64,000 nucleotides of DNA from positions 62,001-126,000 of the forward strand of contig CACZKE010000008.1 of NCBI GenBank assembly GCA_902781705.1, written 5' to 3'. The DNA comes from an uncultured Bacteroidia bacterium (GTDB taxonomy: Bacteria; Bacteroidota; Bacteroidia; Bacteroidales; UBA932). A model generated the notes under the pieces. That model did not search any database. It saw only the letters and a list, made by a program, of their open reading frames with translations, and was not told where the DNA came from. Every line of letters begins with the position of its first letter. The first letter of the stretch is position 1. Shown here in pieces: positions 1-8,356 of this stretch. The translations under genes and the position numbers were made by a program.

Positions 1-4
1 TTAT

Positions 5-12
5 TAATTTTG
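5..12 (+). promoter_or_regulatory. Bacteroidetes -7 promoter element
   Basis: TAATTTTG fits the TAnnTTTG consensus of the Bacteroidetes housekeeping promoter. It lies 47 bases before the GTG start of the XylR-type regulator, in an AT-rich stretch unlike the surrounding genes. The -33 box would lie before the window, so only half of the promoter can be judged. Confidence 0.55.
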
Positions 13-59
13 TAAATGCCAACACCATATAATTAAATCTGTTTAAGAAGTTTCTTGCC

Positions 60-1244
60 GTGGCACGTCTACTACTTATGACCGATTTTTCCGAGGCTTA
101 TGCGAACAAGCTGCTCCAGGGGATCATGCGCTATTCCCACGAGCATGAGCCTTGGGTGGTATGCAAGGTCCCGCTCCAGCTTCGGGACAGTGGCCGTCTG
201 GACGAAGTACTCCGTTTCGCCGTTACCTGGGAAGCCGATGCCATCATCGGCCAGTTCCGTCCCGGGGACGATGTGGACGCCTTCCGCCGGAGCGGCATCA
301 TTCCCATTGCACAGGATTACCGGCAGCGCATCCCGGGCATCATCAACATCAGCGGCGATTATGCCGCGTCAGGGCGTATGTGCGCCGATTATTTCATGGA
401 AAAGGGCGTGAAGAGTTTCGGCTTCTTCGGCCTGCATGGCTTTATCTGGTCCGACGGGCGCCGCGACGCTTTCTTCGACCAGATCAAGTCCCGGATGCCG
501 GACGCATCGGTCTCGCTACTGGAGAAATACGATGCCGACGAGGCCTGGTGGTACGACCTGGAGCGCCTTACCCGTTGGCTCCGCAGCCTTCCGAAGCCGG
601 TGGGCATCCTTGCCTGTGACGACCAGCGCGCCTACTATGTCATGGAAGCCTGCAAGCAGGGCGGGGAAGGGATGCGCATCCCCAACGACATCATGGTGCT
701 CGGCGTGGACAACGACGAAACCGTGTGCCAACTGACCTCGCCGCCCCTGTCGTCCCTGAACCAGGCGACGGAGGAGGCCGGTTACAATGCGGCCCGCATG
801 ATCGACAAACTCCTGGCCCTGCCGCTTGCGCAGCGCTTCAAGGAGGTGGAGGACATCATCGTCCGCCCCACCTTCATCACGGCCCGCAGTTCCACGGATG
901 CCTTCATCCACAGCAATCCCTACATCAGCCGGATGATGTATTTCATCAGTAACAACCTCTCCAACCATTTGAGTGTCAATGATGTCGTGGAGCAGGTCCC
1001 GATGTCGCGCCGCCTGGTGGAAAGCATCTTCCGGCAGGAGGTCGGAATCTCCATCTACCAATATATCATCCGCGCGCGCGTGGAACGGATGAAGGACCTG
1101 ATCGTCAACGGGCATTCCCCGCTGGAAGCGGCGGACGAACTCGGGATGGACTACAAGATCATCGCGCGCAATTTCAAGAAACTGACGGGAATGACTCCGG
1201 GCGAATTCGCACGGAAGGAGTCCCGGGAACAAACCATACTGTAA
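60..1244 (+). CDS. XylR-type transcriptional regulator (PBP-like sensor + AraC HTH)
   Basis: 394-residue cytoplasmic regulator without a signal peptide. Residues about 1-275 resemble the LacI/periplasmic-binding-protein fold of E. coli XylR: a starting beta strand RLLLMTDFSEAY, then ACDDQRAYYVMEAC and VLGVDNDE near the sugar-binding cleft. Residues about 290-388 are an AraC-type double helix-turn-helix (SVNDVVEQVPMSRRLVE, ending in LTGMTPGEFAR). The length matches the XylR family, about 390 residues. I chose the GTG at 60 because an in-frame stop lies at 30-32 and the next ATG (78) would delete part of the first strand. It is the first gene of the run and ends one base before the phosphatase gene, so it probably senses a sugar released by the locus and controls its own operon. 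The ligand cannot be told from sequence. Confidence 0.88.
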   Translation: MARLLLMTDFSEAYANKLLQGIMRYSHEHEPWVVCKVPLQLRDSGRLDEVLRFAVTWEADAIIGQFRPGDDVDAFRRSGIIPIAQDYRQRIPGIINISGDYAASGRMCADYFMEKGVKSFGFFGLHGFIWSDGRRDAFFDQIKSRMPDASVSLLEKYDADEAWWYDLERLTRWLRSLPKPVGILACDDQRAYYVMEACKQGGEGMRIPNDIMVLGVDNDETVCQLTSPPLSSLNQATEEAGYNAARMIDKLLALPLAQRFKEVEDIIVRPTFITARSSTDAFIHSNPYISRMMYFISNNLSNHLSVNDVVEQVPMSRRLVESIFRQEVGISIYQYIIRARVERMKDLIVNGHSPLEAADELGMDYKIIARNFKKLTGMTPGEFARKESREQTIL

Positions 1245-1245
1245 T

Positions 1246-2805
1246 ATGCAGAAACGCTACCTTCTCCCTGTCCTTTTGGCGCTTGCAGCGCTGGTCTCCT
1301 GCAGCAAGGAGGACAATGACCCCCGCCTCGTGATCATGACCTATGACGGCCTGCGCTGGCAGGAGCTTTTCTCCGGCGCCGACGAAGGCCTTGTGACGGA
1401 CACCCGTTTCGTCAAGGATCCGGAGGCGCTCAAGGCCGCTTACTGGCGGGAAACGCCCGAGGAGCGCCGCGAAGCCCTGCTTCCATTCCTCTGGAGTTAC
1501 GGTGCGCAGCACGGCTACCTGATCGGCAACCGTGAAAAGAACAGCCTGATGCGGGTGGCGAACACCATGAATTTCTCCTATCCGGGCTACAGCGAGATGT
1601 TCTGCGGCTGGCCGGACGATGCGCGCATCAACAGCAACGACCCCAATCCGAACCCCAACGTGAGCGTCCTGGAGGTCGTAAACCAGGATCCCCGGTACAA
1701 GGGGAAGGTGATGATGCTTTCCTCCTGGGAGTCCATCCGCTATGCCGTGAACAACGAGCGCGGCGGTTTCCCGGGCAGTTCCGCCCATGAACCCCTGTAC
1801 GTGGATACGCCCATGAGCGCGATGATCCAGGAGATGGATACCCAGATTCCCGGTTTCGGCGGTGGGGAACGGGCCGACCATACCACGGCCGCCTTCGCCC
1901 TGGAAACCCTCCGGGAAGCCCATCCGAAGGTCCTGTATGTGGGATTCGGCGACACCGACGAGTTCGCCCATGCCGGTACGTACGACCGTTATCTGGAAGG
2001 CGCCCACTGGACGGACCGTTTCATCCGCTACATCGTGGAGACCTGCGAGGCAGACCCTTACTACAAGGGAAAGACCACCTATATCCTGACCTGCGACCAC
2101 GGCCGCGGCCGGGGCGCAGGCTTCACCAGCCATGGTGCGAGCGTCCGCGGTTCCGAGCAGACCTGGTTCATCGCTTTCGGTGCCGGCGTCCCCGTGCTGG
2201 GCGAGACCCATGACAACGGAACCTTCTATACCAAGCAGTTCGCCGCCACCATCGCCGACATCCTGGGCGTCGATTTCACCCCGGGGAACGGCGAGAAGTG
2301 CGCGCCCATCGACCCCACCTTCCACCAGGAACCTGAAAAGCCGGTTTCCGAAGGCACCTTCGAGGCCGTCCAGGCCAGCCCCAAGGGTCAGGGACTCCGT
2401 TACGTCTATCATGAGGCGGACGGGATCATGAGTGTTCCCGAGATGCTGGCCGCTCCCGTGAAGGCGCGCGGCATCGCTCCGGAGTTCTCCACGGACATGA
2501 AAAAGCGCGAGGACCACTTCGGCATCGAGTTCGACGGTCTCATGAAAATCGAGAAAGACGGCCTGTACCAGCTTTCCCTGGCCTGCGACGACGGTGCCAT
2601 CCTCTTCCTGGACGGCAAGGAGGTGTGGAACGTGGACAGGGACGGTGGCGGATTCCGCTCGGGCTGGTACCAGTTCGCTGCGGGATACCATCGACTGAAG
2701 GTGCAGTACTGGGAGAATTACGGCGGTGAGGACATGCAGGTGGGCCTCGTCGGAGAGGGATTCGAGTACGACAATCTCCCTTCCGGGATGCTCTGCCATG
2801 AGTAG
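1246..2805 (+). CDS. Alkaline-phosphatase-superfamily lipoprotein with C-terminal PA14-like domain
   Basis: 519 residues with a lipoprotein signal (LALAALVSC, Cys19). The catalytic part (about 25-365) has the alkaline phosphatase/nucleotide pyrophosphatase metal-site signature: MTYDGLRW (Asp34), a candidate nucleophile region FSYPGYSEMF, GFGDTDEFAH and LTCDHGRGRG. Residues about 382-519 form a PA14-like beta-sandwich (EDHFGIEFDGLMKIEKDG, SLACDDGAILFLDG, AGYHRLKVQYWENYGGE), almost the same module that ends the GH3 two genes later. The GH92 start overlaps its stop by 8 nt, so the two are probably translationally coupled. A phosphate or phosphodiester substituent on a glycan is a reasonable substrate, since GH92 enzymes act on mannans that can carry phosphodiesters. 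A phosphodiesterase or sulfatase-like activity cannot be excluded. Confidence 0.8.
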   Translation: MQKRYLLPVLLALAALVSCSKEDNDPRLVIMTYDGLRWQELFSGADEGLVTDTRFVKDPEALKAAYWRETPEERREALLPFLWSYGAQHGYLIGNREKNSLMRVANTMNFSYPGYSEMFCGWPDDARINSNDPNPNPNVSVLEVVNQDPRYKGKVMMLSSWESIRYAVNNERGGFPGSSAHEPLYVDTPMSAMIQEMDTQIPGFGGGERADHTTAAFALETLREAHPKVLYVGFGDTDEFAHAGTYDRYLEGAHWTDRFIRYIVETCEADPYYKGKTTYILTCDHGRGRGAGFTSHGASVRGSEQTWFIAFGAGVPVLGETHDNGTFYTKQFAATIADILGVDFTPGNGEKCAPIDPTFHQEPEKPVSEGTFEAVQASPKGQGLRYVYHEADGIMSVPEMLAAPVKARGIAPEFSTDMKKREDHFGIEFDGLMKIEKDGLYQLSLACDDGAILFLDGKEVWNVDRDGGGFRSGWYQFAAGYHRLKVQYWENYGGEDMQVGLVGEGFEYDNLPSGMLCHE

Positions 2806-5638
2806 CAGGCCCCTCATCTTCATGACTTTGGTGCTGGCTCTCGTTTCCTGTGCAGGGAATCGGGAGCCCGCCCGTTTAGTGAATGTCTTCAATGGAACGG
2901 GTTTTGCCGGGAACACATACCCCGGTGCAACAGTCCCTTACGGTGCCGTCCAGCTGAGCCCCGATACCGATGTGGACAACTGCTCCGGCTACCGGTACAA
3001 GGATGACCGCATCCTCGGATTCAGCCACACGCACCTCTCGGGGACGGGCTGTCCGGATTTCGGTGATTTCCTGGTGACCCCGGGTATCGACAGCGTGACG
3101 GCGCTGCCTTTCTCGCATGCCCATGAGACGGCCTCGCCGGGCTATTACAAGGTCTCTTTCCCGGAGCGCGGGATCACGGCGGAACTCACGGCCCTGACGC
3201 ATGTGGGCGTGCACCGCTATACTTTCACCGGCCCCGGCACCCGGATGATCCTGATCGATGCGAACCATTGCGTGGGCGGCTGGTGCACGCCTGTCCGCGT
3301 CCATATCGACGAGATGGGCGGGGAGGTGACGGCTTCCCGCCGGGTGAACGGCTGGGCTGACAACCGGGATATCTACTTGAGCGCCGTCTTTTCCGCCCCT
3401 ATCGTGGATGAATCCCGACCGGAGCCGGGCGTGCTGCTGTTGACGTTCCCTCCTGAGACCAAGGAGGTTACCATCCTTGCCGGCATTTCCGGCGTGGCCC
3501 CTGAAGGGGCGTGGTCGAACCGGCTGGCGGAGACGGACGGCATCGGTTTCGACTTTGACAAGGCCCTTGCCTCGGCCCAGGCCCGCTGGGCCGAGGCGCT
3601 CGGCTCCATCCAGGTGAAAGGCGGACCGGCCGATGTCTTTTACACGAATTTCTATCATACGTTCCTGACGCCCAACCGCCTGGACGACATTGACGGCCGC
3701 TATCGGGACGAATCCGCCCGCAACCGGCAGCTTCCTGAAGGACGGCATTTCTACTCGACCTTGTCCATCTGGGATACCTTCCGCGCCTGGCATCCGCTCC
3801 AGACCATCCTGGCCCCGTCCTTTGTCGCGGACATGGTGAACAGCATGCTGGACGATTACGACTTCCGGGGAGAACTGCCCGTCTGGCCCCTGGCCAGCGA
3901 CGAGACGGACTGCATGATCGGCTACCATAGCGTATCGGTCATCGCGGATGCCTGGCTCCGCGGCATCCGGGACTTTGACGGGGAGAAGGCCCTGCAGGCG
4001 ATGATCGTTTCTTCCAACAAGCGCAATGCAAATGCATCGGAACTGTACAATGCCTATGGTTACATCCCGGCCGACCTCAAAGTGGAAGCCGTCTCCCAGA
4101 CGCTGGAATTCTGCTATGACGACTGGTGCATCGCCCAGATGGCGGAATCGCTGGGACACAGTGACATAGCGGCGGAATACGACGCCCGTTCGCTGCGTTG
4201 GCGCGCCCTGTTCGACCCGAATACGGGTTTCCTCCGCGGCAAGAAGACGGACGGCAACTGGACGGAGCCCTTCGACCCGCTCGCCGGGTCCCGGGATTAC
4301 ACGGAGGCGACGCCCTGGCATTACCGTTTTTTCGTCCCGCATGACATGGCGGGCCTGGAAGCGCTCCTGGGCGGCCGCGATGCGCTGTACGGCGCACTGG
4401 ATTCGCTCTTCACCTATTCGCCGGCCGGCCAGAAGGAACTCCATGCCGATATCGGCGGTATCCTGGGCCAGTATGCCCATGGCAACGAGCCCGGCCAGCA
4501 GATGCCCTTCCTGTTCAACTGGGTCGGCGCTCCTTCCCGGACGCAGGAAACGGTCCGGACCATCTTGACCACGATGTATTCCACGGCTCCGGACGGCATC
4601 TGCGGCAACGAGGACTGCGGCCAGATGGGGGCCTGGTACGTCCTGGCGTCCCTGGGCCTGTACCCTGTGTGCCCCGGCACCGGCGAGTACCAGCTCGTCG
4701 CACCGCTCTTCCGGGAGTCGGTCATCCGCCTGGGGAACGGCCAGACCTTGACCATCCAGGCGGACCATCCGAAGTACGCCTATATTGCCGATGTCACCCT
4801 GAACTGCCGGCCGGTATCCCGTAACTTCCTGACCTATGACGAGATCATGGGCGGGGGAGTCCTGTCTTTCCGCTTGTCGGAGAAACCTTGCCATGACCGG
4901 GACGGCCTTCCTGCCCCTTACTCGCTGACGCATGATACGCTGGTGTGTCCGCCCGCCATCCTGGGCAAACTCGTCCTCTTTGACGACGCGGCGGAGGTGA
5001 CCATGACTTCCCGCACCGAGGGCGCATCCATCCGATACACCCTGGACGGCAGCGAGCCCGACGCGGCCAGCCCGCTTTACACGGGGCCCTTTCGGATCAC
5101 GGAATCCTGCGTCATCAAGGCGCAGGCCTGCAAGGACGGTCTTCCGGCCTCTCCGGTGACCACCCGGACGGCGCACAAACTCTATTTCCATCCGGCGGGG
5201 GACCGCACGGGGATGAAGCCCGGCTGCCGATATACGTATCACGCCGCCAATTTCGTCCTGCTGGAGCAGGTGGAGCCGGATCCGCCGGAGGCCTCCGGCG
5301 TGATGGAGGTCCCTTCCATCGCCGGGGCTCCGGATGCGGACCATTTCGCCTATGTCTTCACGGGTTACATCGACATCCCCGAAGACGGCATCTGGTCTTT
5401 CTACACGAAGAGCGACGACGGCAGCGCGCTGTATATCGACGGTGTCTGCGTCGTGAACAACGACGGCTCGCACAGTGCGGTGTGCGTGGAGGGGAGCCTT
5501 CCGATGGAGAAGGGCCTGCACCCTTACAAACTCCTCTACTTCGACGACTATGAAGGGCAGGAACTCTCCTGGGGCTGGAAGGCTCCGGGCGCGGCGGATT
5601 TTTCGCCGGTCCCTGCCTCCCGGCTCTTCTATAAGTGA
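2798..5638 (+). CDS. GH92 exo-alpha-mannosidase with CHB_HEX_C and PA14 domains
   Basis: 946-residue secreted enzyme. The start is ATG 2798, which gives a clean lipoprotein signal (MTLVLALVSC) and overlaps the previous stop as ATGAGTAG. The GH92 catalytic region (about 25-700) shows VNVFNGTGFAGNTYPGATVP, GFSHTHLSGTGC and GNEDCGQMGAWYVLASLGLY, the last holding the conserved catalytic Glu (Glu605). A chitobiase/hexosaminidase C-terminal-like module follows (about 729-790, IRYTLDGSEPDAASPLYTG), then a PA14-like domain (about 807-940, DGIWSFYTKSDDGSALYIDG). GH92 enzymes are calcium-dependent exo-alpha-mannosidases. The architecture is repeated in the second half of the GH9-GH92 fusion at 32-37 kb, so the two are paralogues. 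Linkage specificity cannot be read from sequence. Confidence 0.92.
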   Translation: MSSRPLIFMTLVLALVSCAGNREPARLVNVFNGTGFAGNTYPGATVPYGAVQLSPDTDVDNCSGYRYKDDRILGFSHTHLSGTGCPDFGDFLVTPGIDSVTALPFSHAHETASPGYYKVSFPERGITAELTALTHVGVHRYTFTGPGTRMILIDANHCVGGWCTPVRVHIDEMGGEVTASRRVNGWADNRDIYLSAVFSAPIVDESRPEPGVLLLTFPPETKEVTILAGISGVAPEGAWSNRLAETDGIGFDFDKALASAQARWAEALGSIQVKGGPADVFYTNFYHTFLTPNRLDDIDGRYRDESARNRQLPEGRHFYSTLSIWDTFRAWHPLQTILAPSFVADMVNSMLDDYDFRGELPVWPLASDETDCMIGYHSVSVIADAWLRGIRDFDGEKALQAMIVSSNKRNANASELYNAYGYIPADLKVEAVSQTLEFCYDDWCIAQMAESLGHSDIAAEYDARSLRWRALFDPNTGFLRGKKTDGNWTEPFDPLAGSRDYTEATPWHYRFFVPHDMAGLEALLGGRDALYGALDSLFTYSPAGQKELHADIGGILGQYAHGNEPGQQMPFLFNWVGAPSRTQETVRTILTTMYSTAPDGICGNEDCGQMGAWYVLASLGLYPVCPGTGEYQLVAPLFRESVIRLGNGQTLTIQADHPKYAYIADVTLNCRPVSRNFLTYDEIMGGGVLSFRLSEKPCHDRDGLPAPYSLTHDTLVCPPAILGKLVLFDDAAEVTMTSRTEGASIRYTLDGSEPDAASPLYTGPFRITESCVIKAQACKDGLPASPVTTRTAHKLYFHPAGDRTGMKPGCRYTYHAANFVLLEQVEPDPPEASGVMEVPSIAGAPDADHFAYVFTGYIDIPEDGIWSFYTKSDDGSALYIDGVCVVNNDGSHSAVCVEGSLPMEKGLHPYKLLYFDDYEGQELSWGWKAPGAADFSPVPASRLFYK

Positions 5639-5642
5639 TTGT

Positions 5643-5650
5643 TGTATTTG
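5643..5650 (+). promoter_or_regulatory. Weak -7 promoter-like element
   Basis: TGTATTTG differs by one base from TAnnTTTG and lies in the AT-rich 39-base gap before the GH3 gene, 27 bases upstream of its ATG. It could allow separate expression of the GH3. The mismatch is at a conserved A, so this is tentative. Confidence 0.3.
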
Positions 5651-5677
5651 ATTGATAGCTTTTTATAAGTGCTGAAA

Positions 5678-8356
5678 ATGAAGAAGTTCTGTTTTACGGT
5701 AGGATTGTTTTTGTCCATGGTGGCGGCGCTGGCGCAGCCGCAGCTGCGGAAAGACAACATCGACGAGGTCGTGAAGACCATGACCCTGGAGGAGAAGGCG
5801 TCCCTGCTGGTGGGAACCAGTTCCGACAACCTGGTTCCGGGCCTGGCGGGGGGAACGCGGGCCATCCCGCGTCTGGGAATCCCGCAGACCGTTTTCTCCG
5901 ACGGTCCCGCCGGTGTCCGGATCGACCCGGAAAGGGATCCGGCCCATACGGTGGCGACGGGATTCCCGGTGGGAACGCTCCTGGCCAGTTCCTGGGATAC
6001 GGACCTCGTGGAGCGCACGACCGCCGTCCTGGGCAATGAGGTGCTGGAATATGGCGTGGACGTCCTGCTGGCACCCGGTATGAACATCCATCGCAACCCG
6101 CTCTGCGGACGGAACTTCGAGTATTTCTCGGAGGATCCGGTCCTCTCCGGCAAGATGGCGGCTGCCTATGTGCGGGGCGTCCAGTCCAACGGAGCCGGAA
6201 CCTCCATCAAGCATTATGCGGTGAACAACCAGGAGACGAACCGGACCGAGAACGACGCACTGGTGAGCCGCCGGGCCCTCCGGGAGATCTACCTGAAGAA
6301 TTTCGAGATCGCCGTGAAGGAAGGGAAGCCCTGGACGGTGATGAGCTCCTACAACAAACTCAACGGGAAATACACCCAGCAGGATTACGAACTCCTGACC
6401 ACCGTCCTCCGGGACGAGTGGGGATACGATGGTATCGTGATCACGGACTGGGGATACAAGGAGAACACCGTGAAGGCGGTCCAGGCCGGGAACGACCTGA
6501 TGGACCCGGGCGCGGATTTCGAGATCGAACGGATCGTCAGCGGCGTGAAGGAAGGCCGCCTGTCCATGGAGGATGTGGACCGGAACGTGCGCCGGATCCT
6601 CGAATATGTGGTGAGGACGCCCCACTTCCGGAAGTACCCTTATTCCAGCCGTCCCGACCTGAAAGCCCATGCTCTGACGGCGCGTGAAGCGGCCGCGGAG
6701 TCCATCATCCTGCTGCGCAACCAGCGGCAGACCCTGCCGCTCCAGGGAACCGAGCGGGTGGCCCTGTACGGCGTCACCAGTGACGACTTCATCGCGGGCG
6801 GTACCGGCTCCGGCGAGGTGACCAAGCCCTATGTGGTCAACATGACCCAGGCCCTGGAAGAGGCCGGATTCGTGCTGGACGCCTCCCTGAAGCGCTATTA
6901 TGCCCTGGCCTCCAAGGCCCTGCAGGGGCGTTTCGACATGGAATTCGAGGAAGACCGTGAGCACCGCGAGGAACTGCCGCTCACCGCTACCTCCATCGCT
7001 TACCAGGCAACGGTCAATGACGTCGCCGTCGTCGTGTTCGGCCGCCAGGCGGGCGAGGGCAAGGACCGCCATGTGGCGGATGATTTCGAAATCACCGCCG
7101 AGGAGCGGCAACTGCTGCAGAACCTGAACGAGTATTACCGGTCCCGGGGAAAGCGCGTGGTCGTGATCCTCAATGTGGGCGGCGTGATCGAAACCGCCTC
7201 CTGGAAGCATCTTGCCGATGCCATCCTTCTTCCCTGGTCTCCCGGCCAGGAAGGTGCGAACGCTGTCGCCGATATCCTCACGGGGAAGGTGAATCCTTCC
7301 GGAAAACTGCCCATGACCTTCCCGAACACGTATGTCGATATCCCTTCCGCGCGCGATTTCCCGTACGACTACGATCCCCATGCCCTTGCCCACAGGAAGG
7401 ACAATGTGGACTTCACCTGCTATACGGAGGATATCTGGGTCGGGTATCGCTATTACGCGACGAAGGGAGTGGACGTCTCCTATCCCTTCGGTTTCGGTCT
7501 CAGTTACACGACGTTCGCCTACTCCAAGCCGGTGGTGAAGGCGGCTGCCGATGGCTTCACCGCCTCCGTCACGGTGACCAATACGGGATCCGTCCCGGGC
7601 CGCGAAGTGGTGGAACTCTACGTGAGCGCCCCGGCCGGCGGCCTGGAGAAACCGGTCCGGGAACTCAAGGCCTTCGCCAAGACGAAGAAACTCGCACCGG
7701 GTGAAAGCCAGGTACTTACGATGCCCGTGGACAGCTACTCCCTGGCCTCTTTCAATGAGGGAGCATCGGCCTGGGAGACGGCTGCGGGCACCTATCAGAT
7801 CCTTTTCGGCGCCTCCTCCGAGGACATCCGCGCCACCGGGACCTACGTGGCCAAGAAGGCACTTTCCTGGCCGGTGCATGACGTCCTGAGAATGCATGGT
7901 GGGCAGGAGTTCCCGGCGGTGAAGGATGCGAATCCCGTCGGCCCCGGCCTCCGTTTCAGTTATCGCGAGGGGGATTATATGAGTGTCGCCGGTTTCCGCT
8001 CCGCTCCGGAGAAGTCTTCCGGCATCACCCCCGTCATTACCGCTACACTCAAGGAGCGGGAAGACCACTTCGGCATCCTCTTCTCGGGCCTCCTGAAAGT
8101 GGACCGGGACGGTCTCTACCGGATCTCCCTGCGTTCCGACGACGGCTCCAACCTGTCCCTGGACGGCCGGCCGCTGCTGGACATCGACCGGGACGGCGGT
8201 GGCTATGAGGAAGTCTGGGTTACGCTCGAAGCCGGATTCCACCGCCTGGAGATCGGCTTCTGGGACAACTATGCCGAAGAAACCATAGAAGTGGGCCTGA
8301 AAGGCCCCGGTGTGAACGCGGAGAATATCCCCGCCTCCCACCTTTACCACGAATGA
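5678..8356 (+). CDS. GH3 beta-glycosidase with C-terminal PA14-like domain
   Basis: 892 residues with a type I signal peptide (MKKFCFTVGLFLSMVAALAQ). ATG 5678 is preferred over an in-frame GTG at 5669 because it starts directly at the charged n-region. The GH3 N-domain has GMNIHRNPLCGRNFEYFSED, SIKHYAVNNQE, MSSYNKLNG and GIVITDWGY, where Asp257 is the expected nucleophile. The GH3 C-domain and a fibronectin-III-like domain follow (YPFGFGLSYTTF, VTNTGSVPGREVVELYV). Residues about 758-892 add a PA14-like domain at the C-terminus rather than inserted in the barrel, as in many plant-polysaccharide GH3 enzymes. Likely a periplasmic beta-glucosidase or beta-xylosidase; subfamily specificity is uncertain. 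The following GH78-like gene overlaps it by 4 nt. Confidence 0.9.
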   Translation: MKKFCFTVGLFLSMVAALAQPQLRKDNIDEVVKTMTLEEKASLLVGTSSDNLVPGLAGGTRAIPRLGIPQTVFSDGPAGVRIDPERDPAHTVATGFPVGTLLASSWDTDLVERTTAVLGNEVLEYGVDVLLAPGMNIHRNPLCGRNFEYFSEDPVLSGKMAAAYVRGVQSNGAGTSIKHYAVNNQETNRTENDALVSRRALREIYLKNFEIAVKEGKPWTVMSSYNKLNGKYTQQDYELLTTVLRDEWGYDGIVITDWGYKENTVKAVQAGNDLMDPGADFEIERIVSGVKEGRLSMEDVDRNVRRILEYVVRTPHFRKYPYSSRPDLKAHALTAREAAAESIILLRNQRQTLPLQGTERVALYGVTSDDFIAGGTGSGEVTKPYVVNMTQALEEAGFVLDASLKRYYALASKALQGRFDMEFEEDREHREELPLTATSIAYQATVNDVAVVVFGRQAGEGKDRHVADDFEITAEERQLLQNLNEYYRSRGKRVVVILNVGGVIETASWKHLADAILLPWSPGQEGANAVADILTGKVNPSGKLPMTFPNTYVDIPSARDFPYDYDPHALAHRKDNVDFTCYTEDIWVGYRYYATKGVDVSYPFGFGLSYTTFAYSKPVVKAAADGFTASVTVTNTGSVPGREVVELYVSAPAGGLEKPVRELKAFAKTKKLAPGESQVLTMPVDSYSLASFNEGASAWETAAGTYQILFGASSEDIRATGTYVAKKALSWPVHDVLRMHGGQEFPAVKDANPVGPGLRFSYREGDYMSVAGFRSAPEKSSGITPVITATLKEREDHFGILFSGLLKVDRDGLYRISLRSDDGSNLSLDGRPLLDIDRDGGGYEEVWVTLEAGFHRLEIGFWDNYAEETIEVGLKGPGVNAENIPASHLYHE

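Noticed and set aside
1174..2916. Minus-strand open frame opposite the phosphatase gene
   Set aside because: Shadow frame with no motif; the plus strand carries clear metal-site motifs.
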